Part shown: piece by piece, positions 9,365-17,852 of the stretch
Layout: every line of letters starts with the position of its first letter
Numbering within the stretch: the first letter of the stretch is position 1
Origin: Thermogemmatispora sp.
GTDB taxonomy: Bacteria > Chloroflexota > Ktedonobacteria > Ktedonobacterales > Ktedonobacteraceae
Length of the DNA stretch: 39,844 nt
Reading direction: 5' to 3'
Assembly (NCBI RefSeq): GCF_019683755.1
Contig: NZ_JADGHT010000006.1
Span: 1 to 39,844, forward strand
Notes under the pieces: model-generated
Told to the model about the DNA's origin: nothing
Database searches by the model: none
What the model saw: the letters and a program-made list of their open reading frames with translations, nothing else
Position numbers and translations under genes: made by a program

Positions 9365-10303
9365 CTACTCTGGCAGTGCGAGCTGCAGCGACTCGATCAC
9401 CACAGTTCCCTCGGGGAACTGCAATTCCAGAGTATACATCTCGGGGGCCAGTGCCGAGAAGAGGAAATTACCCAACTCATCGATTTTACCAGAACGTACC
9501 GTACCTGAGGCAGCCGTCAGGCGCACCGGTGTTCCCTGGAGCGCCTCCAGGGCAGTTCCCTTGCGAGTCACAAAGCCGATCAGCTCCAAGCCATCCTGAT
9601 GCGAAGGGCCATATTCCACATGGAGAGAAATGCTAAAATCCTCAGCGCTATAGCGGCGGGGCCAGAGGGCCTCAGCCTGCTCCATCTGGGTCAGATCGCG
9701 CTGATAGGCCAAGCGCGGCTGAGGAGCCAGCAACGTAGCCACAATGCGGCGCGCACTGGAAGCCATCTGCTCTCCCAGCGACGCCCGCCCTGGTCGGGCC
9801 GCCGCCAGCGGGCGGGCCTGGGAAGGGCCATCATCCAGCGGCCAAGAAGAGGGCCAGGGCAGCGCCTCACTGGCCTCGGCCTCGGTTTCGGTCGAGGCTT
9901 CCTCTTGCTCGAGAGCTAGCGAGGCGGCCAGCTCCAACTCAGCCAGATCCAGTTCAGAGAGAGGCGAAGCCTCAGCAAGCTGAGTCTCTGCAGTCAGAAA
10001 GTGGGAGAGGATCGCCAGCTCTGCAGTACAATGCTGGCAGGTAGCCAGGTGGAAACGCACGGCCACAGCGACCTCCTTATTGAGCAGGCCGAGATAGTAC
10101 TCGCCAAGCACCTGAGCCGGGGGACAGTCCCAACGATACAGCGACTGGAGCAAAGTCAACTCAAGACGGCGATAGCTCTCCACCCGCGTCGCGCAGGTCG
10201 GACAAGTAGCCAGGTGCTCCAGCACAGCAGGTCGTACCTGCTCACCGGCAAGATAGGCGAGCATCTCCTCGTCGCTGATAGCACCCCGTTGACGACATTC
10301 CAT
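9365..10303 (-). CDS. Zinc-finger anti-sigma-factor-like protein, no predicted TM segment
   Basis: Two H-x3-C-x2-C motifs (HLATCPTC and HLATCQHC) in the N-terminus; acidic linker; C-terminal putative beta-sandwich region (GLELIGFVTRKGTALEALQGTPVRLTAASGTVRSGKIDELGNFLFSALAPEMYTLELQ). Upstream of CHAT gene and downstream of sigma-like gene. Confidence 0.75.
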   Translation of the reverse strand: MECRQRGAISDEEMLAYLAGEQVRPAVLEHLATCPTCATRVESYRRLELTLLQSLYRWDCPPAQVLGEYYLGLLNKEVAVAVRFHLATCQHCTAELAILSHFLTAETQLAEASPLSELDLAELELAASLALEQEEASTETEAEASEALPWPSSWPLDDGPSQARPLAAARPGRASLGEQMASSARRIVATLLAPQPRLAYQRDLTQMEQAEALWPRRYSAEDFSISLHVEYGPSHQDGLELIGFVTRKGTALEALQGTPVRLTAASGTVRSGKIDELGNFLFSALAPEMYTLELQFPEGTVVIESLQLALPE

Positions 10304-10760
10304 GAGCGTTTCCTCTGACCTTTAACTGAACTGAGTAAAACTGGCTGGTAGCCGCATCTTCCTCTTAGGCGTTCCCCACTCGCTCACACCTCAAGCCAAG
10401 GGAGCGAGCGCGACCACGCCAGCGCGGCAATTTCCGAGCATTGGTGCGTCCCTTGAAACGCCGGTCTGACCTGAGCCTTCCACGCCAATCTGTACCACGG
10501 GGCGAGACCTAGGGCCAACAGAGCAGGCTCCTTCTTTGTCTGCCCGCCTGTCTGCTTTCCTCGGTTTCATCCCCAATAAACGGCTACGCCTGCGATTTTA
10601 ACGCCTTTGAGCGTCGACTGCAAGAGCAAGGAGAGAAGGAGAAAGACCTGTCCAGCCAGGCCCCAGGGACTAGGACTTGACAACCCTTGACGAGGCCTAA
10701 CCAACCTTCCCCAGTCCGCACCTTTCTCCTAGGCAGACCGCGATGAGATACCCCCAAGAG

Positions 10761-11534
10761 CTACAGGCCCTTCACCAGCGCCTGCAAGCGACGATTGCGT
10801 CGGAGACGATCTAACATATTGCGCTTCAAACGATAGACATCATTGACCGACGGGAAGAGATGCCGAAAGCGCAGGCAGATCTCTGAGGGCTTCAAGCCCT
10901 GGACATAGGCCAAATAGATCAGCACGCGCTCCTCCTCACTATGCAGCTCCTCCATGATGGCTTGCCAGAGATCCTGAGCAGAGAGCTGAGTCAAGACCTC
11001 CTCAGCCGGGTCAGCGACCGCTGGCTCATGCTCCAGAGCCTCGAGCGCCTGCTCAAGCTGCTGGAGCTGCTGGGCACGCCCCTCATCGGTAACCACACTG
11101 TGCACGCACATCTTGAGATACTTCAAGAGCGCGGCCAGGGAATCGAACTGCTCAACCCGGGTCGGCGTCAGCGCCTGAGAGAACTTGGCAAAGACCAGGT
11201 TCACTACCGACTGCCCTCCATCACGCTCCACGAGGGAGGTGGCCGCCGGATGCTGATGCACCCAGCTCAATACGAGGGGGGCATACTGCTGATAGAGAGC
11301 GGCCCAGGCCTCCTCATCACGCAGCACTAAAGCCCGCCGGAATAGCTCTAGACAATAACGCTCATCCGCACGATTCTGCTTCAGAAAGCGGCTCGTCTCC
11401 TCAGCACAAGCACGCGCCAGAGCAGGAACAGACCACTGTGCCAAAGGCCGCAGCCGATCATCCCTATCCGGCTGGGCCGCGGCACCCGGCTGCGACTCGC
11501 TCTCGCCATGAGAAGAAGAGCCGCGAAACTCCAT
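10761..11534 (-). CDS. Sigma-70 family-like RNA polymerase sigma factor
   Basis: FRRALVLRDEEAWAALYQQYAPLVLSWV (region 2-like) and EERVLIYLAYVQGLKPSEICLRFRHLFPSVNDVYRLKRNMLDRLRRN (region 4-like). ATG at 11534 has GGAGGAG 9 nt upstream, so preferred over the GTG at 11552. Confidence 0.75.
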   Translation of the reverse strand: MEFRGSSSHGESESQPGAAAQPDRDDRLRPLAQWSVPALARACAEETSRFLKQNRADERYCLELFRRALVLRDEEAWAALYQQYAPLVLSWVHQHPAATSLVERDGGQSVVNLVFAKFSQALTPTRVEQFDSLAALLKYLKMCVHSVVTDEGRAQQLQQLEQALEALEHEPAVADPAEEVLTQLSAQDLWQAIMEELHSEEERVLIYLAYVQGLKPSEICLRFRHLFPSVNDVYRLKRNMLDRLRRNRRLQALVKGL

Positions 11535-11615
11535 AAGCAGACGCTCCTCCACAGGCCGTAGTAAGCGCTCACCAGCCAGCCGACCTGCTAGCAGGCTGGG
11601 TGCAAACGCTCTTGC

Positions 11616-11644
11616 AGTATAGCATCAGCCGCCGCGGCTGGCAA
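11616..11644 (-). promoter_or_regulatory. Sigma-70/SigA-type promoter for the sigma-like gene
   Basis: Minus strand reads TTGCCA - 17 nt (gccgcggcggctgatgc) - TATACT, about 80 nt upstream of the ATG at 11534. Confidence 0.55.
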
Positions 11645-11918
11645 GCCCAAAACGCCCGTCACCGCCCTCCTATCACCCTTTCAACTGCCCCTGGCCGCTG
11701 AGTCAATGTGCTCTCCATCAAATACCAACCATGCAGATTTTATCACAGCAAGCACCTGGAACAGAAACAGCCCCTGACGTGCTAAGAAAGATATCCCAGA
11801 AGATACGCTAGGGATGGTACATTTCCCTTGTCTATGCTATCATAGATTGGCGGTTGCTGCCGACATTCGACTCAATGGGGAGCGGAGGGCGGACATTATC
11901 GGGCAGAGCGAGGCACCC

Positions 11919-12662
11919 ATGCCACAGCAACGACAGACAGTCACTAATCGGCTCGCCGATGTGATCGAGGTCGTTCAGCTAGGACGAAAAACAGGCCTGC
12001 TGACGGTTGAGCGTGGGGAAGGGGCAGCCCTGGAAGAGGGTGCCATCACGTTTGTGAATGGACAGCCAGTGCAGGCACGGCTCGGGCCACATAGCGGCAT
12101 CGATGCCCTCAGACGCTTGAAGCTCTGGGGTCCTTGCCGCTTTGCCTTTGTGCCTTTCACCCCTCCATCGTCCTCACCACCGCCTCTGCTCGATGGTCAC
12201 GCTACTCCCGGCTCGCTGCCGGCCCTTCCGCAGCGCCAGGGGACCGATCCGCGCTTGCGCCGTGTGCCCACGCCACCATCCTCGGGCCCACTGGGTTCGC
12301 TGCCCTTCTCAGGTTCAGGTACAGGCTCAGGTACAGCGCCGGGCCTAGGCTCAGCGCCGGGCCAACGTGCTACCCCGTCGCTGCCTCTGCGCCAGACTGA
12401 ACCCCACCCGGACAGATGGGTGCCCCTGCCCGGAAGTGGGTCCTTTTCTCGTGCTCCTAGCCGCGTGTCGCTCTACGACGATGCTTTGCAACGCCTGGAG
12501 CAGCTCGGCTTCTCGCGTATCCACCGCCGGCTCTATCTGCTGATCGATGGTAACCGTACACCTGCCGAGCTGGCCCGCTTGATGGGCCGCAGCGAGGAGG
12601 AGGTCCTGCGCTTGCTCGCCGATCTGGAGCGCGCCGGCTTCGTCGTCTCTTCATCATCATAA
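11919..12662 (+). CDS. DUF4388 domain-containing protein with low-complexity linker and C-terminal winged-helix-like region
   Basis: RLADVIEVVQLGRKTGLLTVERGEGAALEEGAITFVNGQPVQARLGPHSGIDALRRLKLWGPCRFAFVP (DUF4388-like); C-terminus LYLLIDGNRTPAELARLMGRSEEEVLRLLADLERAGFV. ATG 11919 or upstream start 11814. Confidence 0.78.
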   Translation: MPQQRQTVTNRLADVIEVVQLGRKTGLLTVERGEGAALEEGAITFVNGQPVQARLGPHSGIDALRRLKLWGPCRFAFVPFTPPSSSPPPLLDGHATPGSLPALPQRQGTDPRLRRVPTPPSSGPLGSLPFSGSGTGSGTAPGLGSAPGQRATPSLPLRQTEPHPDRWVPLPGSGSFSRAPSRVSLYDDALQRLEQLGFSRIHRRLYLLIDGNRTPAELARLMGRSEEEVLRLLADLERAGFVVSSSS

Positions 12663-12980
12663 TAAATATATTCATAATAGATGAATATCTGCTAATTATA
12701 GAGAAATAAGGCATCCAACGCTCAATAAAGAAGATGCGGCGCGCAACAGCGCCAGCTCTGGCCTTCCCTTTGGCTCCATCTGGCCGTATTTGTTCGCTGT
12801 GCCAGTGGCTTTGTCGGGGATCTTGTGTAAGAAGGTGCCCCTTCCAGGCTTGAGAGCGAGATAGGCCAGTTGATCTCTCCCAGTAGCATGGTGCCAGCCA
12901 AGCACCAGCATGCCAGTGCCAGTAGATCGGGGCGGGGCGCTGCTGCCGCCCCTTGGATACCAAAGGACGGGTTTTCTTCC

Positions 12981-14498
12981 ATGCGTGATCAAGCGATGTC
13001 GTCATACCGCCGGCGGGGCCTCTCCCTGACCGCGCGTGTCTCTTTGCTCCTGGTCTTTGTCGCCATTGTTCCGCTACTCATCACGATCGTCGTCAGCCAG
13101 TTCGTCTCTCGCCCTGCTCTCACCGCTCAAGCACGTACCTCTCTGGATACCGATTCCAGCGAGCGCGTGCAGTTGATTAGTAACTATCTGAATGAACGAC
13201 TGCTTGACGCTGAGACCCTCGTCCAGGTGCCTTCGGTGATCCAGTTTCTGCTTGCTTCCCCAGCCGAACGCCAGGACCACGACCTCAGCGTTCATTCGCT
13301 CTACGCCCTTCAAGCTGGCATCAACCGAGACAATCGCTATACGCTCTGGTGTCTCTTTGATGCACAAGGACACCTGGTCCAGTATTGGCCGACCACTGTT
13401 CGGCCCCAGAATCGGGGCCAGTCCCTTGTTCCCCTTCCGTATCTGCGGCGCGTCAATGCCAACCAGCTCTTTATCTCCGGCGTCTACTACGATAGCGCCC
13501 ACAATAAGGCCTCGATCGATATTTACGCTCCTATTACTTTCCAGAAGCATGTGATCGGCTTCTTGCGCGCCTCACTCAATATCGACTTCATCTGGAACAC
13601 TGTCAACAGCGAGACGGGCGCTAATGGACCCGGCAGCTATGCCTTTCTGCTTGACGAGCACGGGGTACGCATCGCCGATCCTGATCCTACGCGTCGCTTC
13701 AAAGCTGTGGCTTCTCTCTCAGCCCAAGAGATGCAAGAGGTAAAGACCGAGGGTCTCTACGGCCTCCAGGGTAACCAGGACAGCTTGCCCCTGCTGGCTG
13801 ATCAGGCTCTGGCCGATTCGCTGCGCAGCAGCCAATTGTCTTCCTCCTTTGAGGCCACCCCTGCCAGCGAGAATGAACCATACGAGATCTTGCGCCATAA
13901 GATGACGGTCGTTCCCTGGACGTACTATGTGTTGAGTCCGGTCAGCACCGTAACGGCGGTGGTCAATAATCAGATGGTGAGCACGATTGTGATTGCGGCG
14001 GCCATGCTCCTGTTGGCGGCCTTTGTTGGTCTCTGGCTCGGTCAGCGTATTACGCAGCCGATCTTGCGCTCGGTTGACCACCTGCGCCGCAGTAGCGAGT
14101 CGCTGCAGACGCTGGCAGCGAAGCAGCAGAGCTCTTCCAGTGAACAGCAGTGGGTGATCGATTCGGCTCAGGTGGGCCTGCAGTCGGTACAGTACTATAC
14201 CGATGCTAGCAATGTGGCAGTCCGCCAGTTGATGTCGATGGTGACGGAGCTGCTGCAGCGCTGGCCACAGCTCGATGCGCGCACAGCTCAACGAGCGTTG
14301 CAGGAGATGGCCAATACGGCGCGCTATATCGAACAGGCCATCCAGTATCAGGAGACAAGCAATCAGAAGCTGGCCACAGCGATTAAGGTCACAACTCAGG
14401 TCAGCGAGCAACTGGCGGCAGGTGCTACCTCGGCCACCAGCGCCGCCGAGCAGTTGGAGCAAGTGGTGCGCCAGCTACGCCGTGTGGTGGGCCGCTAG
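12981..14498 (+). CDS. Cache-type two-TM membrane receptor, truncated methyl-accepting-like/coiled-coil C-terminus
   Basis: TM1 VSLLLVFVAIVPLLITIVVSQFV; extracellular Cache-like region (YTLWCLFDAQGHLVQYWP..., SGVYYDSAHNKASIDIYAPI, GSYAFLLDEHGVRIADPD); TM2 STIVIAAAMLLLAAFVGLWLGQRI; C-terminal helical region SEQLAAGATSATSAAEQLEQVVRQLRRVV. Confidence 0.75.
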   Translation: MRDQAMSSYRRRGLSLTARVSLLLVFVAIVPLLITIVVSQFVSRPALTAQARTSLDTDSSERVQLISNYLNERLLDAETLVQVPSVIQFLLASPAERQDHDLSVHSLYALQAGINRDNRYTLWCLFDAQGHLVQYWPTTVRPQNRGQSLVPLPYLRRVNANQLFISGVYYDSAHNKASIDIYAPITFQKHVIGFLRASLNIDFIWNTVNSETGANGPGSYAFLLDEHGVRIADPDPTRRFKAVASLSAQEMQEVKTEGLYGLQGNQDSLPLLADQALADSLRSSQLSSSFEATPASENEPYEILRHKMTVVPWTYYVLSPVSTVTAVVNNQMVSTIVIAAAMLLLAAFVGLWLGQRITQPILRSVDHLRRSSESLQTLAAKQQSSSSEQQWVIDSAQVGLQSVQYYTDASNVAVRQLMSMVTELLQRWPQLDARTAQRALQEMANTARYIEQAIQYQETSNQKLATAIKVTTQVSEQLAAGATSATSAAEQLEQVVRQLRRVVGR

Positions 14499-14651
14499 TC
14501 GCTGGGAGCGCTGTGTCTCTGCTCGCACAGCGCTCGCTTGGCGTTGCAAGAGCAGCAAGCAGGACGATGCCGCGTCCCATGCCTCGGCTATCGCCCTGCT
14601 CTTGTTTTGTTCGCTATTTTCTGTGTTGTCTTTCATCGAGGGGAGAACGCT

Positions 14652-15317
14652 ATGTCTGCTATGTTGTCTGCCGGCAGTGCAGAGAAGGGAGCAGAGCGCT
14701 GGCTGCCGCTGGGACCAATTGTGCGCTTGCAGGTTCAGACGGCCCCGCTCAAGGTGCCAGGAGATGCTGAGGAACTGCGCTATGATCCGGCTCCGCTGCG
14801 GCCTGTATCTCAGCTATGGTTATCTGCCGATGGAGTATTTGCGCTGCTGTCGGACGGCTCTCGCCTGTTGGATGTGCACCATCGCGAGCATCCACGCTCG
14901 CGCAATCGCGGCGGCAAGAACGGGGTTTCGCTGGGCTTCACGGCTCATTATCGGGCAATGCGCGCGCGTTTCGGCGAGCATCTGAGCGATGGCTGCGCAG
15001 GGGAGAATATTCTCATTGCCACTGAGCAGCCGGTCCGTCTGGAACTACTTCAGAATGGGCTGGTGATTATTGGGGCCGAGACGGGGCAAGCGGTGCGGTT
15101 GACGCGGCTGCGTGTGGCGACGCCCTGCCTGGAGTTTACGCGCTTCGCTCTGGGTCCCGAAGCGCTGTTCGCCTCTCCCTGCGAGCTGAAAGCAGCGTTG
15201 CAGTTTCTGGATCGGGGACAGCGCGGCTTTTATGCGACCTGCCCTGTAGAGGAGGCGCTTCCTATCGCCTGCGGCGACCAGGTTTTGGCTTTGGCAGCCT
15301 CGGCGGACCAGGGGTAG
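14652..15317 (+). CDS. MOSC-domain-like protein (divergent)
   Basis: FGEHLSDGCAGENILIATEQPVRL...GQAVRLTRLRVATPCLEFTRFALG resembles the MOSC core (GEN... and TPC motif). ATG 14652 preferred. Confidence 0.55.
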   Translation: MSAMLSAGSAEKGAERWLPLGPIVRLQVQTAPLKVPGDAEELRYDPAPLRPVSQLWLSADGVFALLSDGSRLLDVHHREHPRSRNRGGKNGVSLGFTAHYRAMRARFGEHLSDGCAGENILIATEQPVRLELLQNGLVIIGAETGQAVRLTRLRVATPCLEFTRFALGPEALFASPCELKAALQFLDRGQRGFYATCPVEEALPIACGDQVLALAASADQG

Positions 15318-15331
15318 ACCAAGGCCGAGGC
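15297..15331. terminator. Possible bidirectional terminator between convergent genes
   Basis: GCCTCGGC (15297-15304) / GCCGAGGC (15324-15331) inverted repeat spanning the stop codon of the MOSC-like gene; no clear T run. Confidence 0.3.
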
Positions 15332-15359
15332 CGCCGCTGCAGGATAGCAGGCTCACTGC

Positions 15360-16133
15360 TTAGATGGCCGTTCGCTTGAGGGAGTGCAGGCTCCAGAGAA
15401 AGGCCAGGAAGGTACACAAGCCAGCACAGAGGTAGCCCTGCCAGACGGCTACCTCTCCCAGCCTGCCCAGAAAGAGGGCCCGCGCCCCGTCAACGACATA
15501 GGCGAAGGGATTGAAGCGCGCTATCGCTTGCAACGGAGCTGGGGCCAGCGTCAGGGGAAGCATGATCCCCGAGAGGAGTAGGAGCGGAACACTGACCATG
15601 TTGAGCAGCGATGAGAGGGCTTCGGCACTGCGTAAGAGGAGGGCCAGGCTATAGGAGCAAGCCGCCAGACCCAGGCCTAGCAGGGCAAGTAGCAGAAGCG
15701 CTAGCAAGAGGCCGCTAGGGGAGACCCGCAGCCCCAGTGGTAGGGCTATGAGACAGATCAGGGACACTTGGATGAGCAGGGTCATTATGTCGAGCAGCAG
15801 GCGGCTGAGTAACAGGGCCGTCCGTGGGATAGGCGTCACTAGCAGACGCTCAACGAAGCCGCTCTGTAGCTCCACGACCAGTCCAAAGCCCACATAGCCC
15901 GCTCCAAAGATGGCCATCATGACCAGGAGACCTGGCACGTAGACGGCCATGGCTTCGCCCGCCGGCATAGCTGAGATGCCGCTCAGGTTCTGCAGCAACG
16001 GTGCAAAGAGGAGCAGATAACAGAGCGGCTGGAAAAGACCAAAGATGATCCAGATAGGATGATGCCAGGCCTGCCGAGCCTGGCGCAGCCAGAGATAGAA
16101 AACACAAGAGATAAGCTGCATGCTAGTGCTCAC
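15360..16133 (-). CDS. ABC-2 type transporter permease
   Basis: Six hydrophobic segments, LVTPIPRTALLLSRLLLDIMTLLIQVSL and ARFNPFAYVVDGARALFLG typical of DrrB-like permeases; overlaps ATPase gene stop by GTGA. Confidence 0.88.
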   Translation of the reverse strand: MSTSMQLISCVFYLWLRQARQAWHHPIWIIFGLFQPLCYLLLFAPLLQNLSGISAMPAGEAMAVYVPGLLVMMAIFGAGYVGFGLVVELQSGFVERLLVTPIPRTALLLSRLLLDIMTLLIQVSLICLIALPLGLRVSPSGLLLALLLLALLGLGLAACSYSLALLLRSAEALSSLLNMVSVPLLLLSGIMLPLTLAPAPLQAIARFNPFAYVVDGARALFLGRLGEVAVWQGYLCAGLCTFLAFLWSLHSLKRTAI

Positions 16134-17149
16134 TTTCCTTTCCAGGAGAAATCAGAACGGATATCAGGAGGGGCTATCATTGGCTCCCTTCTCAGAGAGC
16201 GACCGGTATAGCGGAGGAAAGCGTCATCTAACGAGGGGCGCTCCAGGGTCAGGCTGGTGACGGTTAGACTAGCTTCCTCAAGCAGACGGAGTACAGCCGC
16301 GAGGGCGACCTCCGGCTGCTCTACAGTCAGACGTAGTCGCTCGCCGTCGCCTTCTTGGTGAATGGCCCGGATATATGAACAGGGGCGCAGCAGGGCTGCC
16401 GCTTGCTGCCCAGGGTTGGAGGAGCCGGATTGCGCCAGAGTGAGGATGAGGGTCGCACCAGTGCTCTCTTGCTTGAGCTGGTCAGGAGTGCCCTCGACGA
16501 CAATGCGCCCCTGGTCGATGAGCGCCAGATGGGTGCAGAGTTGATCAGCCTCGTCGAGATAGTGGGTGGTCAGGAGGATGGTGACCCCTTGAGCCCGCAG
16601 GGCGCGCAGGGAGTCCCAGAGCTGGCGCCGGCTGGCAGGATCAAGGCCCAGGCTCGGCTCATCAAGTAGGAGTAGAGGAGGACGATGCACCAGGCCCAGC
16701 GCCAGATCGAGACGCCGACGTTGACCACCTGAAAGGGAGCCGACAGATCTTCCAGCTAGCTCGCTTAGCTCCAGTTGCTCAAGCACTTCGCTAACGCGCC
16801 GCCGCGCTGCTTGGCCTCTCAGGCCATAAAGGTGGGCTTGTAACATGAGGTCCTGAAAAACTGTTGCCCGGATATCTGTACCTCCTTGCTGACCGACATA
16901 GCCGAGCCGGCGGCGTAGCTGCTCCGGGTGACGGCGTAGCTCAATGCCGGCGATGGTCACGTTTCCCCGGTCCGCTGGGAGCAAGGTGGCTAGTATCCGT
17001 AGCAGGGTAGTTTTGCCCGCCCCGTTCGGCCCCAGAAGGCCAAAACATTCGCCTTCGGCGACGCTCAGCGAGAGGCCACGCAAGGCTTCAACGCTGCGCC
17101 CCCGCCAACGATAGCTTTTCCAGAGATCGCTAACGCTGATGAGAGACAT
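16130..17149 (-). CDS. ABC transporter ATP-binding protein (drug-exporter type)
   Basis: Walker A LLGPNGAGKTTLLR, signature SLSGGQRRRLDLALGLVHRPPLLLLDEPSLGLDP (Walker B), H-loop TTHYLDEADQL. ATG at 17149 with AAAGGAG upstream. Confidence 0.95.
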   Translation of the reverse strand: MSLISVSDLWKSYRWRGRSVEALRGLSLSVAEGECFGLLGPNGAGKTTLLRILATLLPADRGNVTIAGIELRRHPEQLRRRLGYVGQQGGTDIRATVFQDLMLQAHLYGLRGQAARRRVSEVLEQLELSELAGRSVGSLSGGQRRRLDLALGLVHRPPLLLLDEPSLGLDPASRRQLWDSLRALRAQGVTILLTTHYLDEADQLCTHLALIDQGRIVVEGTPDQLKQESTGATLILTLAQSGSSNPGQQAAALLRPCSYIRAIHQEGDGERLRLTVEQPEVALAAVLRLLEEASLTVTSLTLERPSLDDAFLRYTGRSLRREPMIAPPDIRSDFSWKGK

Positions 17150-17172
17150 CGCTTTGTCTTCTCCTTTCATTG

Positions 17173-17197
17173 TTATATACATACCGAATGTATGTAT
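17173..17197. promoter_or_regulatory. TetR-type operator copy 2 (in front of ABC ATPase gene)
   Basis: TTATATACAT-ACCGA-ATGTATGTAT: right half identical to, and left half 8/10 identical to, the operator in front of the TetR gene. Confidence 0.7.
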
Positions 17198-17217
17198 GGA
17201 AGCTAAAAAAAAGCCGA

Positions 17218-17829
17218 CTAGGGTGCACACAGGCCACGAATGAAGATCTCGACAGCCTCGGTGGCGCAGGTGCGCAGAGAAAAGGCGCGGGGATTGAGAA
17301 GCCAGAGGCTGCTGAGACCCATGATCAGGCTGTAAGCGGTTATGGCGGCTTGCTCGGGAACGACCTCGGGGCGGATCTCGCCAGCGGCACGGGCGCGTTG
17401 GAGCAGCTCGGCAAAGTGGCCAATCCCGGCCTGAACAGCCTGGATCTTCTCAGCGACGCCGCTCTCCAGCTCGGGCAGTAAGCCAGTGCGCATGGTGGTT
17501 AGCTCTAGCATGGCGCGAAAGTCGGCATCCTCTTCAGGGTAGCTCAGCCAGGCCAGGAGAATTTGACGCAGCTTCTCCAGCGGAGAGCCATCACGCTGAT
17601 AGAGCGGCTGTAGCTTGCGCGCGGCGCGCTCATACTGCTCACGTACCAGGGTATTGAAAAGATCAGCCTTGCTGCCAAAATGCCACTGAATGGCCCCCCG
17701 CGTTGTTCCCGCCCGGCGTGCAATTTCCTCCAGCGTGGTGGCGGCATAGCCATGCTCCAGAAAACACTGCAGGGCCGCCTGCAGTAACTGCTCACGTGTC
17801 CGGGCCGCTGCTTCCTGGGTTCTCCTCAT
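17218..17829 (-). CDS. TetR/AcrR family transcriptional regulator
   Basis: TREQLLQAALQCFLEHGYAATTLEEIARRAGTTRGAIQWHFGSKADLFNTLV - canonical TetR N-terminal HTH. ATG 17829 preferred. Confidence 0.95.
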   Translation of the reverse strand: MRRTQEAAARTREQLLQAALQCFLEHGYAATTLEEIARRAGTTRGAIQWHFGSKADLFNTLVREQYERAARKLQPLYQRDGSPLEKLRQILLAWLSYPEEDADFRAMLELTTMRTGLLPELESGVAEKIQAVQAGIGHFAELLQRARAAGEIRPEVVPEQAAITAYSLIMGLSSLWLLNPRAFSLRTCATEAVEIFIRGLCAP

Positions 17830-17852
17830 TGCTGGCTGCCCTCTCTTTCTGA

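Noticed and set aside
6102-11644. Considered whether the TPR-CHAT locus is part of a type III-E CRISPR (Craspase) system
   Set aside because: No direct-repeat array and no Cas7-11-like or other cas gene in the window; only the TPR-CHAT/sigma logic is shared.
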